Assembly: GCA_016213325.1 (NCBI GenBank)
Contig: JACRAY010000015.1
Coordinates: forward strand, 62,001-126,000
Direction of reading: 5' to 3'
Length of the DNA stretch: 64,000 nt
Source: Burkholderiales bacterium
GTDB taxonomy: Bacteria > Pseudomonadota > Gammaproteobacteria > Burkholderiales > Burkholderiaceae_C
Shown here: piece by piece, positions 42,945 through 52,061 of the stretch
Position numbering within the stretch: the first letter of the stretch is position 1
How the letters are laid out: each line of letters starts with the position of its first letter
Notes under the pieces: generated by a model
What the model saw: the letters and a program-made list of their open reading frames with translations, nothing else
The model's database searches: none
What the model was told of the DNA's origin: nothing
Position numbers and translations under genes: made by a program

Positions 42945-43390
42945 CCCCACCGCTGGACCTGTCGCTGCAGTTCGGCACGTTCGCCGCGCAGGCGGCGCAT
43001 CGCGCGCTGCTGACGAAAGCGCGGGTGGCGCGCTGGGTGTCCTTCGCGCTCGCGCGCCCCGGCGAGATCGCGGTGCGCATCGTCGGCGAGGAAGAAGGGC
43101 GCGCGCTGAACCGGCAGTACCGCGGCAAGGACTACGCGACCAACGTGCTCGCGTTCGACTACACGCGCGAACCGGTGGTGGCGGCCGACCTCGTGCTGTG
43201 CGCCCCGGTGGTGGAGCGCGAAGCGCGCGAACAGGGCAAGGCGCTGGAGTCGCACTACGCGCACCTGCTGGTGCACGGCACGCTGCATGCGCAGGGCTTC
43301 GAACACGAAACGAACGAGCGGGATGCGCTGGAGATGGAGGCGGCCGAGGTGTTGCTGCTCGGCGCGCTGGGATTCCCGAACCCGTACTAA
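42941..43390 (+). CDS. ybeY: Endoribonuclease YbeY
   Basis: A 149-residue metalloprotein for 16S rRNA maturation and ribosome quality control. The zinc motif [11 protein letters not shown] (three histidines, near residues 110-122) is intact. Upstream, [20 protein letters not shown] matches the family. It is co-translated with phoH by an ATGA overlap, the usual phoH-ybeY pairing. Its stop overlaps the convergent small-protein gene by 4 bases. Confidence 0.96.
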   Translation: MTPPLDLSLQFGTFAAQAAHRALLTKARVARWVSFALARPGEIAVRIVGEEEGRALNRQYRGKDYATNVLAFDYTREPVVAADLVLCAPVVEREAREQGKALESHYAHLLVHGTLHAQGFEHETNERDALEMEAAEVLLLGALGFPNPY

Positions 43391-43707
43391 CGGCAGGCGT
43401 CGCTGACTTCGCGCTGCCACAGCGCGATTTCGCCGGGGCGGTCCTTGTCCTCGATGTACTTCTTGTTGCCCTTGCCGTCGTAGGTATAGACCGGACGCTG
43501 TTCCTTCAGGATCGCGAGGTTCTCGCGCGCGGTGCCGCAGCGCACGGCCTGGTTGCGGCGGGCGATCTCGTCGGCTTGCGCCCGCTTTTCCTGCTCGGCG
43601 GCCTTGCGCTTGTCGTTCTCCAGCATCTCTTTCAGGTTCTGTGCGGCGGCGGTGATGGCGAGCGCCGAACAACCCACGACGACAAATGCCTGCGCGAACT
43701 TCAACAT
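43387..43707 (-). CDS. Small exported protein of unknown function
   Basis: A 106-residue protein with signal peptide [24 protein letters not shown] mature charged region ([22 protein letters not shown]) predicts a short coiled coil. The rest ([21 protein letters not shown]) resembles DUF4124-type or YecA-like periplasmic proteins, ending EVSDACR with a lone cysteine pair (Cys in AVRCGTA and DACR) that could form a disulfide. A frame reading 14 codons further upstream exists but lacks a signal peptide start. No function is known. Confidence 0.72.
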   Translation of the reverse strand: MLKFAQAFVVVGCSALAITAAAQNLKEMLENDKRKAAEQEKRAQADEIARRNQAVRCGTARENLAILKEQRPVYTYDGKGNKKYIEDKDRPGEIALWQREVSDACR

Positions 43708-43741
43708 GTTCCGGATGCCCCTGGCGCGTAAGAAGGACGCA

Positions 43742-44185
43742 TTATGCAACGACCCTGAGCGGAATCGTCACAGGCCCGTCGTTGACCAGGTGCACCTGCA
43801 TATCGGCGGCGAATTCACCGGTCTGCACCACCGGATGCGCGGCGCGCGCCTGCGCCACGAAGGACTCGTAGAGCCGGCGGCCCTCATCGGGCGGCGCAGC
43901 CGCGGTGAAGCTCGGGCGGTTGCCGCCGGTGGTGTCGGCGGCCAGCGTGAACTGGCTGACCACCAGCAGGCCGCCGCCGACGTCCTGCACGCTCAAGTTC
44001 ATCTTGCCGGCCTCGTCGCTGAAAATGCGCAGCTTGAGCACCTTGGCGAGCAGCTTGCCGGCCACGGCCTCGCTGTCGCCGCGTTCGGCGCATACCAGCA
44101 CCAGCAGCCCCCGTGAAATCTCGCCGATGGTCGCGCCGCCGACCACCACGCGCGCCTCGCTCACCCGCTGCACCAGCGCCAGCAT
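43742..44185 (-). CDS. dtd: D-aminoacyl-tRNA deacylase
   Basis: A 147-residue homodimeric enzyme that hydrolyses D-aminoacyl-tRNA and mischarged glycyl-tRNA. The family fingerprint [17 protein letters not shown] and the cross-subunit Gly-cisPro region [11 protein letters not shown] near the C-terminus are both visible. TGATG coupling to the cation-efflux gene upstream places it second in an operon. The start [13 protein letters not shown] is the usual one. Confidence 0.96.
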   Translation of the reverse strand: MLALVQRVSEARVVVGGATIGEISRGLLVLVCAERGDSEAVAGKLLAKVLKLRIFSDEAGKMNLSVQDVGGGLLVVSQFTLAADTTGGNRPSFTAAAPPDEGRRLYESFVAQARAAHPVVQTGEFAADMQVHLVNDGPVTIPLRVVA

Positions 44186-45096
44186 CAGAGCAGGTCCTTC
44201 TCATCGTCGAAATGGGACTCGACGTCGCTGGGCAGCAGCTGGATGGTGGCGCGCAGGCCCGGCACCGCGCTCATGAGCGCCTGTTCGACGCTGGTGCGCA
44301 GCGCGGCCGCGCGCCCCAGCGTCCAGCTCGCGGGCATGTGCATGTGCAGGTCGATGAAGCGGCGCTGGCCGGAGCGCCGGCTCGACAAATGGTCGAAGCG
44401 GATGGTGGGGTGCGCGAACTGCGCGAGCGTCTTCTCCACCACCGCCATCACCTCGGGCTCCAGCGCGCGGTCCATCAGGCCTTGCGACGAGCGCCACATC
44501 AGGTGCGCGCCCTCGCGCAGGATGTTGAGCGCGACGCCGATCGCGACCGCCGCGTCCAGCCACAGCCAGCCTGTCACGGCCACCAGCGCAACGCCGACCA
44601 CGACGCCGGCCGACGTCCACACGTCGGTCAGCAAGTGGCGCGCGTCGGCTTCCACCGCGATCGAGCGGTTCACGCGCGCCGCCTGCAACATCACCCACGC
44701 CAGCGCGCCGTTGATGGCGGAACTGACCACCGAGAGCGCGAGGCCCAGTCCCAGCTGCTCCAGCCCTTGCGGGTTGAACAGGCGCTGGACGGCCGCCCAG
44801 ATGATGCCGAGCGCCGCCACCAGGATCAGCAGCCCTTCAAACCCGGAGGAGAAGTACTCCGCCTTGTGGTGGCCGTAGGGATGCTCGACATCGGCGGGCT
44901 GCATCGCGATCTTCACCATCAGGAGCGCGAAGGCCGCGCTGGCGAGGTTGACGAACGACTCCATGGCGTCCGACAGCAGGCCGACCGAGCCGGTCAGCCA
45001 CCACGCCAGCGACTTCAGCGCGATGGTGACCATGGCGACGAAGACCGACACGCGCAGCAGCAGGCGTGGCTCCAGGGTCTTCGGGTCGAACGGCAT
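44185..45096 (-). CDS. Cation diffusion facilitator family transporter
   Basis: A 303-residue six-helix Zn2+/Fe2+/Mn2+ efflux protein. The metal-site helices contain [15 protein letters not shown] and [15 protein letters not shown] (Asp-containing HxxxD). The cytoplasmic C-terminal domain ends with the HxH-containing strand [18 protein letters not shown]. The early part [19 protein letters not shown] is the conserved loop. The start [11 protein letters not shown] is chosen; an ATG seven codons earlier reads MHAGQSG. It is divergent from the histidine kinase. Which cation is moved is not clear. Confidence 0.92.
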   Translation of the reverse strand: MPFDPKTLEPRLLLRVSVFVAMVTIALKSLAWWLTGSVGLLSDAMESFVNLASAAFALLMVKIAMQPADVEHPYGHHKAEYFSSGFEGLLILVAALGIIWAAVQRLFNPQGLEQLGLGLALSVVSSAINGALAWVMLQAARVNRSIAVEADARHLLTDVWTSAGVVVGVALVAVTGWLWLDAAVAIGVALNILREGAHLMWRSSQGLMDRALEPEVMAVVEKTLAQFAHPTIRFDHLSSRRSGQRRFIDLHMHMPASWTLGRAAALRTSVEQALMSAVPGLRATIQLLPSDVESHFDDEKDLL

Positions 45097-45128
45097 GCCC
45101 GATTGTCCCGCATGCAAGAATCCGCCCC

Positions 45129-46592
45129 ATGCGCACCCCGCTTGCCCGACGCGCCGCCTGGTGGCTCGCCGGCGCCGTGCTTGCTGCGGCCGGCTGCGTG
45201 GCGCTGGCGCGCGCCGAGCTGCAGCGGCAGCGCGAGCTGTTCGAGACCGACGCGCGCATCGTGCACCGGCTGCTCAGCCAACGCGCGGTGCAGCACGACG
45301 CGGTGCTCGCGACACTGGCCCTGCTTCAGCCGGGCGCCGGTGCATCGCGCGCCGAGCAGCGGCTGCCGGCGCTGTACCCCCAGGTCCTGGCCGTGACGCG
45401 GCGCGACACGGGCGGGTCGTGGCCCGACCCGCGGCTGGCTGCCGCAGAAGCCGAGTCGCGCCGGCTGCGCCGCCCTTCGCTGGCTTCGGCCGACCTCGCA
45501 GCGGGGCGCTACGAGATGGTGCTGGCCTCCGAGCCGGCCAGCTTTGCCTTGCTCATGGACCTGCGCAAGGTGGTGCCGTGGAGCGAATGGCCGATGGCGG
45601 TGGAGACCAGCCCGGTGCAGGTGGCACTGGAACTTGGCGGTCAGCGCTTCGTGGTGCAGCCCGGCGAGACGAGCGTGAGCGGCTGGCGCTACGAGTTCCG
45701 CAAGCACCTGGCGGCCGACAGCCAGCCGTTCGACGTGGTGGCGGTGCGCACCGTACGCTGGCCCGAGTTGCCGTGGGGTTGGATGGCAGCGTGGACCGCC
45801 GGTGTCGCGGCCCTGCTGTCGGCCATTGCTGCGTGGCTGCGCCAGCGCGAAGGGCGCCGCCGGGCCGAAGAACTGCTGCGCCTGGGACAGGTGGCGCGCC
45901 TGAACACGCTGGGCGAGCTGGCCGCGGGCATGGCGCACGAGCTGAACCAGCCGCTGACCGCGGTGCTTTCGAGCACGCAGGCCGCACGCCGCCTGCTGGA
46001 AGACGGCGACGCTGCGGACCTGGCGACGGCCCGTACAGCGCTGGAGCACGCTTCGGCGCAGGCGCGCCGTGCCAGCGACGTGCTGGCCAGGCTGCGCCGC
46101 AGCGTCGAGCGGCCCGATGCCGGCAGCGCGCTGCGGCCGGTCGACCTGCACGCTGCTGCGCGCGGCGCGCTCGACCTGCTGGAGCCCGAGTGCGCGCGGC
46201 GCGGCGTGGCGCTGCGGCTGGACGGCGCAGCCGATGCGAAGGTGAGCGCCGAGCCGGTGGCACTGGAGCAGATCGTGCACAACCTGCTGCTGAACGCGCT
46301 GCAGGCGCTGGAGCAGGTGCCACAGGCGGAGCGCGAGCTGCGCGTGACGGTCGGCAGCGAAAACGGGCGCGGCGTGCTCGAAGTGGCCGACAGCGGCCCC
46401 GGCATTGCGCCCGACGTCCTGCCGCGCATCTTCGAGCCTTTCTTCTCGACACGGCGCGATGGGCTCGGCCTGGGCCTGAGCCTGTGCGAAAGCCTGGCGG
46501 CCGGCATGGGCGGCCAGCTCACGGCGCAGGCGCGCGAACCGCGCGGTGCGGTGCTGCGGCTTGCGTTGCCGCTGGCAGGTGCGGCTGCATGA
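45129..46592 (+). CDS. Sensor histidine kinase (DctB/FixL-like)
   Basis: A 487-residue kinase with two membrane segments (about 10-28 and 218-236) and a ~185-residue periplasmic domain of PDC/CHASE-type length containing SEWPMAVETSPVQVALELGG. HisKA has His270 in AAGMAHELNQPL. The ATPase domain shows NLLLNALQALEQ, G1 DSGPGI and FFSTRRDGLGLGLSL. The HELNQPL segment is typical of DctB/FixL-like kinases. Its stop overlaps the regulator start as ATGA. The periplasmic ligand is unknown but could be a haem-linked protein or a carboxylate. Confidence 0.92.
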   Translation: MRTPLARRAAWWLAGAVLAAAGCVALARAELQRQRELFETDARIVHRLLSQRAVQHDAVLATLALLQPGAGASRAEQRLPALYPQVLAVTRRDTGGSWPDPRLAAAEAESRRLRRPSLASADLAAGRYEMVLASEPASFALLMDLRKVVPWSEWPMAVETSPVQVALELGGQRFVVQPGETSVSGWRYEFRKHLAADSQPFDVVAVRTVRWPELPWGWMAAWTAGVAALLSAIAAWLRQREGRRRAEELLRLGQVARLNTLGELAAGMAHELNQPLTAVLSSTQAARRLLEDGDAADLATARTALEHASAQARRASDVLARLRRSVERPDAGSALRPVDLHAAARGALDLLEPECARRGVALRLDGAADAKVSAEPVALEQIVHNLLLNALQALEQVPQAERELRVTVGSENGRGVLEVADSGPGIAPDVLPRIFEPFFSTRRDGLGLGLSLCESLAAGMGGQLTAQAREPRGAVLRLALPLAGAAA

Positions 46593-47215
46593 ATGCACCG
46601 CTGTCACCGCTGATCCAGCTGGTGGACGACGACGAGGGCGTGCGCACCAGCCTCGCGCTGTTGATCGGCACCGTGGGCCTGCGCGTGCAGGCGTGGGCCG
46701 ACCCGCACGAGTTCCTGCGCGGCTTCGACCGCGAGAGCGTGGGCGCCATCGTGCTCGACGTGCGCATGCCGGGGCTCGGCGGCCTGGCGGTTCTGGAGCA
46801 GCTGGTGGCCGAGGGGGTCGACCAGCCCGTCATCATGCTCACCGGCCACGGCACGGTGGACCTGTGCCGGCGCGCCTTCAAGTCCGGCGCGGCGGAGTTC
46901 CTGGAGAAGCCGGTGGACGACGAGGCGCTGCTCGAGGTGCTGCAGAAGTCGATCCGCCAGCACGTGCGCTCGCGCGAGCGGTTGCGCGGCGACCGCGAAG
47001 CGCGCGAGCGCTTTGCGCAGTTGTCGGAACGCGAGCGCGAGGTGCTGGGCCTGATCGTCGAGGGCCTGGCCAACAAGGAGATCGGGCGCGCCTTGGCGCT
47101 GTCGCCGCGCACCGTCGAGACGCATCGGGCCAACCTGTTCGGCAAGCTGGAAGCGGGGTCGCTGGCGCAGTTGATCCGGCGCTATGCGGCGCTGGTGGAA
47201 GGGGATGATCGGTGA
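46589..47215 (+). CDS. FixJ-like LuxR-family response regulator
   Basis: A 208-residue regulator. The receiver (about 8-120) has acidic VDDDEG, phosphoacceptor Asp57 (IVLDVRMPG), switch Thr in MLTGHG and Lys in LEKPVDD. The LuxR HTH (about 140-200) is LSEREREVLGLIVEGLANKEIG, then LSPRTVETHRANL. It overlaps its kinase (ATGA) and lies 94 bases before the GlcG/HbpS-like gene, with two dyads in between. It is FixJ/NodW-like in layout. The two dyads are its probable targets. Confidence 0.94.
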   Translation: MNAPLSPLIQLVDDDEGVRTSLALLIGTVGLRVQAWADPHEFLRGFDRESVGAIVLDVRMPGLGGLAVLEQLVAEGVDQPVIMLTGHGTVDLCRRAFKSGAAEFLEKPVDDEALLEVLQKSIRQHVRSRERLRGDREARERFAQLSEREREVLGLIVEGLANKEIGRALALSPRTVETHRANLFGKLEAGSLAQLIRRYAALVEGDDR

Positions 47216-47220
47216 TGCTC

Positions 47221-47254
47221 CGTATTTCTACGGAAGCCCGCGCGTAGCCGTACG
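47221..47254. promoter_or_regulatory. Twin CGTA-N4-TACG dyads upstream of the GlcG/HbpS-like gene
   Basis: Two inverted repeats with the same architecture lie 22 bases apart (centre to centre): CGTA-TTTC-TACG (the first extended to CCGTA/TACGG) and CGTA-GCCG-TACG. The spacing is two helical turns. They are 6 and 28 bases after the FixJ-like regulator's stop and ~55-85 bases before the next start, the usual place for a LuxR-type activator. This is a strong candidate for the regulator's binding site. Confidence 0.65.
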
Positions 47255-47309
47255 AATGTTCGACAGGGCCGCCTTTTCCTACAGTTCTCCCACACACACC
47301 GGAGAACCC

Positions 47310-47792
47310 ATGCGCAACCTCATCGCCACCGCCCTCGTCCTTGCCAGCGCCGCCGCTTCCGCGCAGGCCGTCCGCACCGAACGCAACATCTCGCTGGAGC
47401 TGGCCAACCAGATCGCCGGCGCCACCGTCGCTGCGTGCTCGGCGCAGGGCTATGCCGTCGCCGTCACCGTGGTCGACCGCCAGGGCGGCATCCGCGCCGT
47501 GCAGCGCGCCGACAATGCCGGGCCGCACACGCTGGGCGCGTCCTACGAGAAGGCCTACACCTCGGCGTCGGCGAAGAACGCCACGCTGGCCATGATGGAA
47601 GGCGCGCAGAAGAACCCCGCGGCCGCCAACCTGGTGCACATCCCCGGCTTCCTGCTGCTGGGCGGCGGCGTGCCGGTGAAGGTGGGCACCGAGACCATCG
47701 GCGCGGTCGGCGTCGGCGGCGCACCCGGCGGCCACCTCGACGAAGCCTGCGCGGTCGCGGCTCTCGACAAGTTGAAGGACCTGCTGAAATGA
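47310..47792 (+). CDS. Secreted GlcG/HbpS-like (haem-binding-type) protein
   Basis: A 160-residue exported protein with signal peptide MRNLIATALVLASAAASAQ. The mature domain matches GlcG/HbpS: AVAVTVVDRQGGIRAVQRADNAGPHTLGASYEKAYTSA, then VHIPGFLLLGGGVPVKVGTETIGAVGVGGAPGGHLDEACAVAAL. Streptomyces HbpS binds haem and signals to SenS/SenR, a kinase-regulator pair, and the layout kinase-regulator-secreted GlcG domain is the same here. A GGAGA lies 5 bases before the ATG. It overlaps the ankyrin gene as ATGA. The haem link is inferred, and conserved Thr/His positions would need alignment. Confidence 0.88.
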   Translation: MRNLIATALVLASAAASAQAVRTERNISLELANQIAGATVAACSAQGYAVAVTVVDRQGGIRAVQRADNAGPHTLGASYEKAYTSASAKNATLAMMEGAQKNPAAANLVHIPGFLLLGGGVPVKVGTETIGAVGVGGAPGGHLDEACAVAALDKLKDLLK

Positions 47793-48478
47793 AAAGCTGG
47801 CGCATCCTCGCGCTCGTCGTGGCCTGTTGTGCCACGGTGCTGCCTGCCGCCGCGCAGGTGGGCCCGACGCCCGCCGAAGCGGCGCGCTACCAGGGGCTGC
47901 ATGCCGCGGCCCACAAGGGCGATGTCGCCGCCATCGAAAAGCTCGTGGCGCAGCGCGCCGACCTGAACGCGCGCGATGCGCATGGCCGCACGCCGGTGCA
48001 CGTGGCCGCGTTCGCGAAACAGCGCGATGCCATTCGCGCGCTGGCGAAAGCCGGCGCCAGGCTGGAGCTGCTGGAGAACGACAAGTACGACGCGGTGACC
48101 ATCGCTGCCGTGGCCGACGACGAGGAAACGCTGCGCACGCTGCTGTCGCTGGGCGCCAGCGCCAAGCTCACCACGTCGCGCTACGAGGGAACGGCGCTCA
48201 TCGCGGCTGCCCACCTGGGCCACGACGGCGTGGTGAAGCAACTGATCGCCGCGGGCGCGCCGCTGGACCACGTGAACAACCTGCACTGGACGGCGGTGAT
48301 CGAGGCGATCGTGCTGGGTGACGGCGGTGCGCGCCACCAGTCGACGCTGAAAGCCCTGGTCGATGCGAAGGCGAACCTGCAGCTGAAGGACCGCACGGGG
48401 CGCACGCCACTGGAGCTGGCGAAGTTGCGCGGCTACACAGCGATGGCGAAGATGCTGGAGGCCGCGGGGGCGAAATAG
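47789..48478 (+). CDS. Secreted ankyrin-repeat protein
   Basis: A 229-residue exported protein. The signal peptide MKSWRILALVVACCATVLPAAAQ is followed by about five ankyrin repeats (GLHAAAHKGDVAAIEKLVAQRADLNARD, GRTPVHVAAFAKQRDAIRALAKAGA, YDAVTIAAVADDEETLRTLLSLGAS and ALIAAAHLGHDGVVKQLIAAGAPL are readable; the last is GRTPLELAKLRGYTAMAKMLEAAGA). Ankyrin repeats mediate protein contacts. It is co-translated with the GlcG/HbpS-like protein by ATGA, and the two probably form a complex. Similar ankyrin proteins next to catalase or haem proteins are known in Proteobacteria (recollection). Confidence 0.9.
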   Translation: MKSWRILALVVACCATVLPAAAQVGPTPAEAARYQGLHAAAHKGDVAAIEKLVAQRADLNARDAHGRTPVHVAAFAKQRDAIRALAKAGARLELLENDKYDAVTIAAVADDEETLRTLLSLGASAKLTTSRYEGTALIAAAHLGHDGVVKQLIAAGAPLDHVNNLHWTAVIEAIVLGDGGARHQSTLKALVDAKANLQLKDRTGRTPLELAKLRGYTAMAKMLEAAGAK

Positions 48479-48484
48479 CCGCCG

Positions 48485-48895
48485 TCAGTGCGGGCGGCTG
48501 GGGTAGATCATCAGGGATGGCTCGACTTGTGCGAGATGAAAGAAGTCCCTGTCGTTGTGGACCAGCAGAGCCGCGTGCTCGATGGCGATGGCCGCAATGA
48601 GGCAGTCGTTGGGTTTGCGAATGGTCAGGCCCTGCCGCCTCGCGCGCCGATGCAGCTGTGCGGCGATTTCGTAGGTCGACAGCTCCCGCGGCTCCAGGAT
48701 CAGCGTGCCCCATAGCCGCTCGCGCATCTGCTCGTAGTCCCTGTCGTCGCGAATGCCCTGCAGCACTTCCTGGACGATGATCCCTGATGTGGCGAGTTCC
48801 CCGATTTCGTCCGCTTGTGCGATGAACTGCAGGGCACTCGAAGTCGCGCCGCGGACGCCGTCGATCCAGACCGAGCTGTCGGGCATGACGATCAT
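48485..48895 (-). CDS. VapC-like PIN-domain ribonuclease toxin
   Basis: A 136-residue PIN-domain ribonuclease. The acidic active-site residues are Asp6 in MPDSSVWID, Glu43 in VQEVLQG, Asp97 in NDCLIAA and Asp115 in NDRDF. It overlaps the antitoxin stop by 4 bases (ATGA), the standard layout of a vapBC module. An alternative start three codons in (MPDSSVW) would also keep the fold. By family it cleaves RNA, often tRNA, when the antitoxin is degraded. Confidence 0.92.
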   Translation of the reverse strand: MIVMPDSSVWIDGVRGATSSALQFIAQADEIGELATSGIIVQEVLQGIRDDRDYEQMRERLWGTLILEPRELSTYEIAAQLHRRARRQGLTIRKPNDCLIAAIAIEHAALLVHNDRDFFHLAQVEPSLMIYPSRPH

Positions 48896-49185
48896 TTCCT
48901 GGGCCGCCTCGGCTTGGGCTGCGGCGCAGGCGGCAGCTTGTAGCCGGCCACCGGCTGCTCGACCCGGTACTTGCCGGGCGGCTCGCCCGGGTCGGCCTTG
49001 GGATCGTAGCCAGGCCAGAACGGGTCCTCCTTGAACATCCCGAAGATGTCCCGGAAGCGCGTTCGCTTCGATCGAGCCACCATGTCACGCAAGGCCTTGT
49101 CCACCACCTCGCGCTTGGTTCGCGCCCCCGAAACCTTCATCGCTTCCGAGACGAGGTCTTCGTCGATGTCGATGTTGGTGATCAT
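48892..49185 (-). CDS. VapB-like antitoxin
   Basis: A 97-residue antitoxin. The N-terminal ribbon-helix-helix (MITNIDIDEDLVSEAMKVSGARTKREVVDKALRDMV) binds DNA and the operator; the remainder forms the toxin-binding tail, which ends in a proline/lysine-rich segment (PPAPQPKPRRPRK). It is longer than the usual ~75-residue VapB because of this tail. It is co-translated with vapC through an ATGA overlap, with its operator just upstream. Confidence 0.9.
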   Translation of the reverse strand: MITNIDIDEDLVSEAMKVSGARTKREVVDKALRDMVARSKRTRFRDIFGMFKEDPFWPGYDPKADPGEPPGKYRVEQPVAGYKLPPAPQPKPRRPRK

Positions 49186-49194
49186 GGCATGCAC

Positions 49195-49211
49195 TGTACA
49201 TGCCATGTACA
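49195..49211. promoter_or_regulatory. VapB operator palindrome
   Basis: A perfect inverted repeat TGTACAT-GCC-ATGTACA lies 10 bases upstream of the antitoxin start, where a VapB (VapBC) dimer would bind for autoregulation. It is a 17-base dyad with a 3-base centre, placed between the convergent tyrS end and vapB. Confidence 0.75.
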
Positions 49212-49226
49212 AAAAGTCAACGCCGC

Positions 49227-50462
49227 CTATGCCAAGGTCACGCGGGCAAACTTGCGCTTGCCGACCTGCACCACGTAGACACCGGCTTCGAGCTTGAGCC
49301 CCTTGTCGCTCACGGTGGAAGAGTCAATGCGCACGCCCCCGCCATCGACCAGGCGGTTGGCCTCGCTGGTCGAAGGCGCCAGCCCGGCCTGCTTCAGCAA
49401 CTGCGCGATGCCGAGCGGCGCGCCCGGCAGCGTCACTTCCGGGATCTCGTCGGGGATGCCGCCGCGGCTGCGGTTGACGAAGTCCTGCTCCGCGGCATCG
49501 GCCGCCTTGGCGTCGTGGAAGCGCGCGGTGATTTCCTTTGCGAGCATCACCTTGGCGTCGCGCGGGTTTCGCCCGCCTTCGACTTCCAGCTTCAGCGCGG
49601 CGATCTCCGATTCCGGGCGGAACGACAGCAGCCTGAACCAGCGCCACATCAGCGTGTCGTTGATCGACATGGTCTTGGCGAACATGCTGTTCGCGTCCTC
49701 GTCGATGCCGATGTAGTTGTTCTTGCTCTTCGACATCTTCTCCACGCCGTCCAGTCCTTCCAGCAGCGGCATGGTCAGGATGCACTGCGGCTCCTGCCCG
49801 TACTCCACCTGCAGGTGGCGGCCCATCAGCAGGTTGAACTTCTGGTCGGTGCCGCCGAGCTCCAGGTCGCTCTTGAGCGCCACCGAGTCGTAGCCCTGCA
49901 TCAGGGGGTACAGGAACTCGTGGATCGAGATCGAGCTGCCGGACTTGAAACGGTCGTGGAAGTCGTTGCGCTCCATCATGCGCGCCACGGTGTACTTGGC
50001 CGCCAGCTGGATCATGCCGCGCGCGCCCAGCGGGTCGCTCCATTCGCTGTTGTAGCGCAGCTCGGTCTTGGCCGGGTCCAGCACCTTGTTGGCCTGGGCG
50101 CGATACGTTTCTGCGTTGGCCTCGATCTGCTCACGCGTGAGCGGCGGGCGCGTGGTGTTGCGGCCCGACGGGTCGCCGATCATCGTAGTGAAGTCGCCGA
50201 TGAGGAAGATCACCGTGTGGCCCAGGTCCTGCAGCTGGCGCATCTTGTTCAGCACCACCGTGTGGCCGATGTGGATGTCGGGCGCCGTCGGGTCCAGGCC
50301 CAGCTTGATGCGCAGCGGCACGCCGGTCGCTTCGGAGCGCGCGAGCTTCTGCAGCCATTCGTCCTGCGGGATCAGCTCTTCGGTGTTGCGCAGGCTTGCC
50401 GCCATGGCGGCCTGCACACGGTCGGTGACCGGAAAAGTCTTTGTAACAAGTGCTTGATTCAT
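49227..50462 (-). CDS. tyrS: Tyrosyl-tRNA synthetase
   Basis: A 411-residue class I aminoacyl-tRNA synthetase charging tRNA(Tyr). HIGH motif DIHIGHT (near residue 60) and KMSKS (near 236) are intact, along with the tyrosine pocket region [28 protein letters not shown]. The C-terminal S4-like RNA-binding domain (about 345-411) is present ([22 protein letters not shown]). The start MNQALVTK is 175 bases from the divergent M23 peptidase. A TATAGC-like box upstream on its strand may serve as a -10 element. Confidence 0.97.
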   Translation of the reverse strand: MNQALVTKTFPVTDRVQAAMAASLRNTEELIPQDEWLQKLARSEATGVPLRIKLGLDPTAPDIHIGHTVVLNKMRQLQDLGHTVIFLIGDFTTMIGDPSGRNTTRPPLTREQIEANAETYRAQANKVLDPAKTELRYNSEWSDPLGARGMIQLAAKYTVARMMERNDFHDRFKSGSSISIHEFLYPLMQGYDSVALKSDLELGGTDQKFNLLMGRHLQVEYGQEPQCILTMPLLEGLDGVEKMSKSKNNYIGIDEDANSMFAKTMSINDTLMWRWFRLLSFRPESEIAALKLEVEGGRNPRDAKVMLAKEITARFHDAKAADAAEQDFVNRSRGGIPDEIPEVTLPGAPLGIAQLLKQAGLAPSTSEANRLVDGGGVRIDSSTVSDKGLKLEAGVYVVQVGKRKFARVTLA

Positions 50463-50592
50463 AAGGAGTTTCCGCAACGGCTGGGCTGCGGTGGTGGCTA
50501 TACTGCGCCCGGTCGATTCTAGTTCCGGCAATTTTTCCGCTTTCGCCTGTGGGGTGGCCACTCGGCCATTCGTGGGGGAACCGTGCATGCCC

Positions 50593-50622
50593 CCGTAGGA
50601 CAAACAACGACATTCCGTAGGA
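50593..50622. repeat. Direct repeat CCGTAGGA upstream of the M23 peptidase gene
   Basis: Two identical CCGTAGGA sequences start 22 bases apart in the divergent region before the M23 peptidase. The same CGTAGGA core recurs as an inverted repeat near the CAP-protein gene. No regulator that binds it is evident. Confidence 0.45.
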
Positions 50623-50637
50623 AAGGACCCACAAAGA

Positions 50638-51996
50638 GTGAACAAGGCTGCGAACGATTTGCTGAACCGACTGGCCCATGCGCTGGAGCACCACCCGAAG
50701 CACGTGACCGCGCTGGTGGCCGCGCTGATGATGGGCGGCGCCGGCGGCGCGTTCGCCGTGGCGTCGGCTTCATCGCAGTCGCAGGTCGACCCGTCGCTGC
50801 TGCCGGTGCGCGAAGTGGTGGAAGCGGTGCAGTCGCTGCCCATCGCGCCGCAGGCCGAAGCGCTCGACGCTTTCCGCTTCAACCTCTACCGCACCGAGGC
50901 CGTTCGCGCGAGCGACACGGCCGAGGCGCTGCTGGGCCGCCTGGGCATCAACGACCCGGCAGCCGCGGCTTTCCTGCGCAGCGACGCGACGTTTCGCGCC
51001 CGCGTGCTGGGCCAGCCGGGCCGGCTCGTCACCGTCGAGGCATCCGACACGCAAAGCCTGCTGAAGCTCAGCACTCGCTGGCTCACCGACAGGACCGAGC
51101 AGTTCCAGCGCTTCATGACGGAGCGCGACACGCAGGGCCGGTTGAGCGCGCGCACCGAGAGCGCGCCCCTGGTGGCGTCCCTGCGGCTCGCCAGCGGCGT
51201 GCTGAAGACCTCGTTCTACGAAGCCATGGACGAGGCCGGCGTCTCGGAGAGCGTGGCCAAGCAGGTGCTGGAGATCTTCCAGGGCCAGATCGACTTCAGC
51301 GGCGGCCTGAAGGTGGGCGACCGCTTCAACGTGGTGTACGAGGCGCTGGAAGCCGACGGCGAGCCCATGCGCACCGGCCGCGTGATCTCGGCCGAATTCG
51401 TCAACGCAGGCAAGCTGCACCAGGCCATGTGGTTCCAGGAGCCGGGCAAGGACGGCGGCTACTTCGACCTGGACGGCAAGAGCCTGGAGCGTTCGTTCCT
51501 GGCTTCGCCGATGGAAGTGACACGCATCACCAGCGGCTTCGCCATGCGGTTCCATCCGGTGCTGCACAAGTGGAAGGCGCACAAGGGCGTGGACTACGGC
51601 GGGGCCATCGGCACGCCGATCCGCACCATCGGCGACGGCCGCGTGCGCTGGGCCGGCCCCATGGGCGCCTACGGCAACCTGGTGGTGGTGGACCACGGTG
51701 ACGGCGACGAAACCTTCTACGCGCACCTGAGCCGCATCGACGTGGCACCGGAGCAAGTGGTCAAGCGCGGCGAAACGATAGGCGCGCTGGGCGCTACCGG
51801 CCGCGTGAGCGGGCCGCACCTGCACTTCGAGTTCCGTGAGAACGGCGAGCACACCGACCCGATGCTGGCCCTGCGCAATGGCGCCGCGAACGAGCTGTCG
51901 CAGCATGCCAAGGCCGACTTCAACCGGCTGAGCCGCTCGATGCGGACCCAGTTCGCGGCTGCCAACTCGGTGCCTCTGGTGGCTTCGGCAGAATGA
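50638..51996 (+). CDS. Membrane-anchored M23 metallopeptidase (MepM/NlpD-like murein hydrolase or activator)
   Basis: A 452-residue protein with a GTG start. An N-terminal membrane segment (about 23-45, [22 protein letters not shown]) is followed by a domain of ~230 residues with OapA-like/LysM-type content. The C-terminal LytM domain (about 300-420) has [14 protein letters not shown] (His, Asp), HxH in [12 protein letters not shown] and [21 protein letters not shown]. All four zinc ligands of active M23 enzymes are present, so it is probably catalytic. It ends just before a strong bidirectional terminator. Divergent from tyrS. Confidence 0.93.
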   Translation: MNKAANDLLNRLAHALEHHPKHVTALVAALMMGGAGGAFAVASASSQSQVDPSLLPVREVVEAVQSLPIAPQAEALDAFRFNLYRTEAVRASDTAEALLGRLGINDPAAAAFLRSDATFRARVLGQPGRLVTVEASDTQSLLKLSTRWLTDRTEQFQRFMTERDTQGRLSARTESAPLVASLRLASGVLKTSFYEAMDEAGVSESVAKQVLEIFQGQIDFSGGLKVGDRFNVVYEALEADGEPMRTGRVISAEFVNAGKLHQAMWFQEPGKDGGYFDLDGKSLERSFLASPMEVTRITSGFAMRFHPVLHKWKAHKGVDYGGAIGTPIRTIGDGRVRWAGPMGAYGNLVVVDHGDGDETFYAHLSRIDVAPEQVVKRGETIGALGATGRVSGPHLHFEFRENGEHTDPMLALRNGAANELSQHAKADFNRLSRSMRTQFAAANSVPLVASAE

Positions 51997-52009
51997 ACCC
52001 CAGGTGAAA

Positions 52010-52036
52010 ACAAAGGGCCCCTGAGGGGCCCTTTGT
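52010..52036. terminator. Bidirectional rho-independent terminator
   Basis: A perfect 12-base stem, ACAAAGGGCCCC with GGGGCCCTTTGT, is closed by a 3-base loop. It lies between the M23 peptidase and the convergent erpA gene and should stop both. The T-run after the stem is weak in one direction (TCCTT) and the A-run before it (GAAAAC) serves the other strand. Confidence 0.85.
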
Positions 52037-52061
52037 CCTTGGGTCGGCGCCTGCGGCGCCG

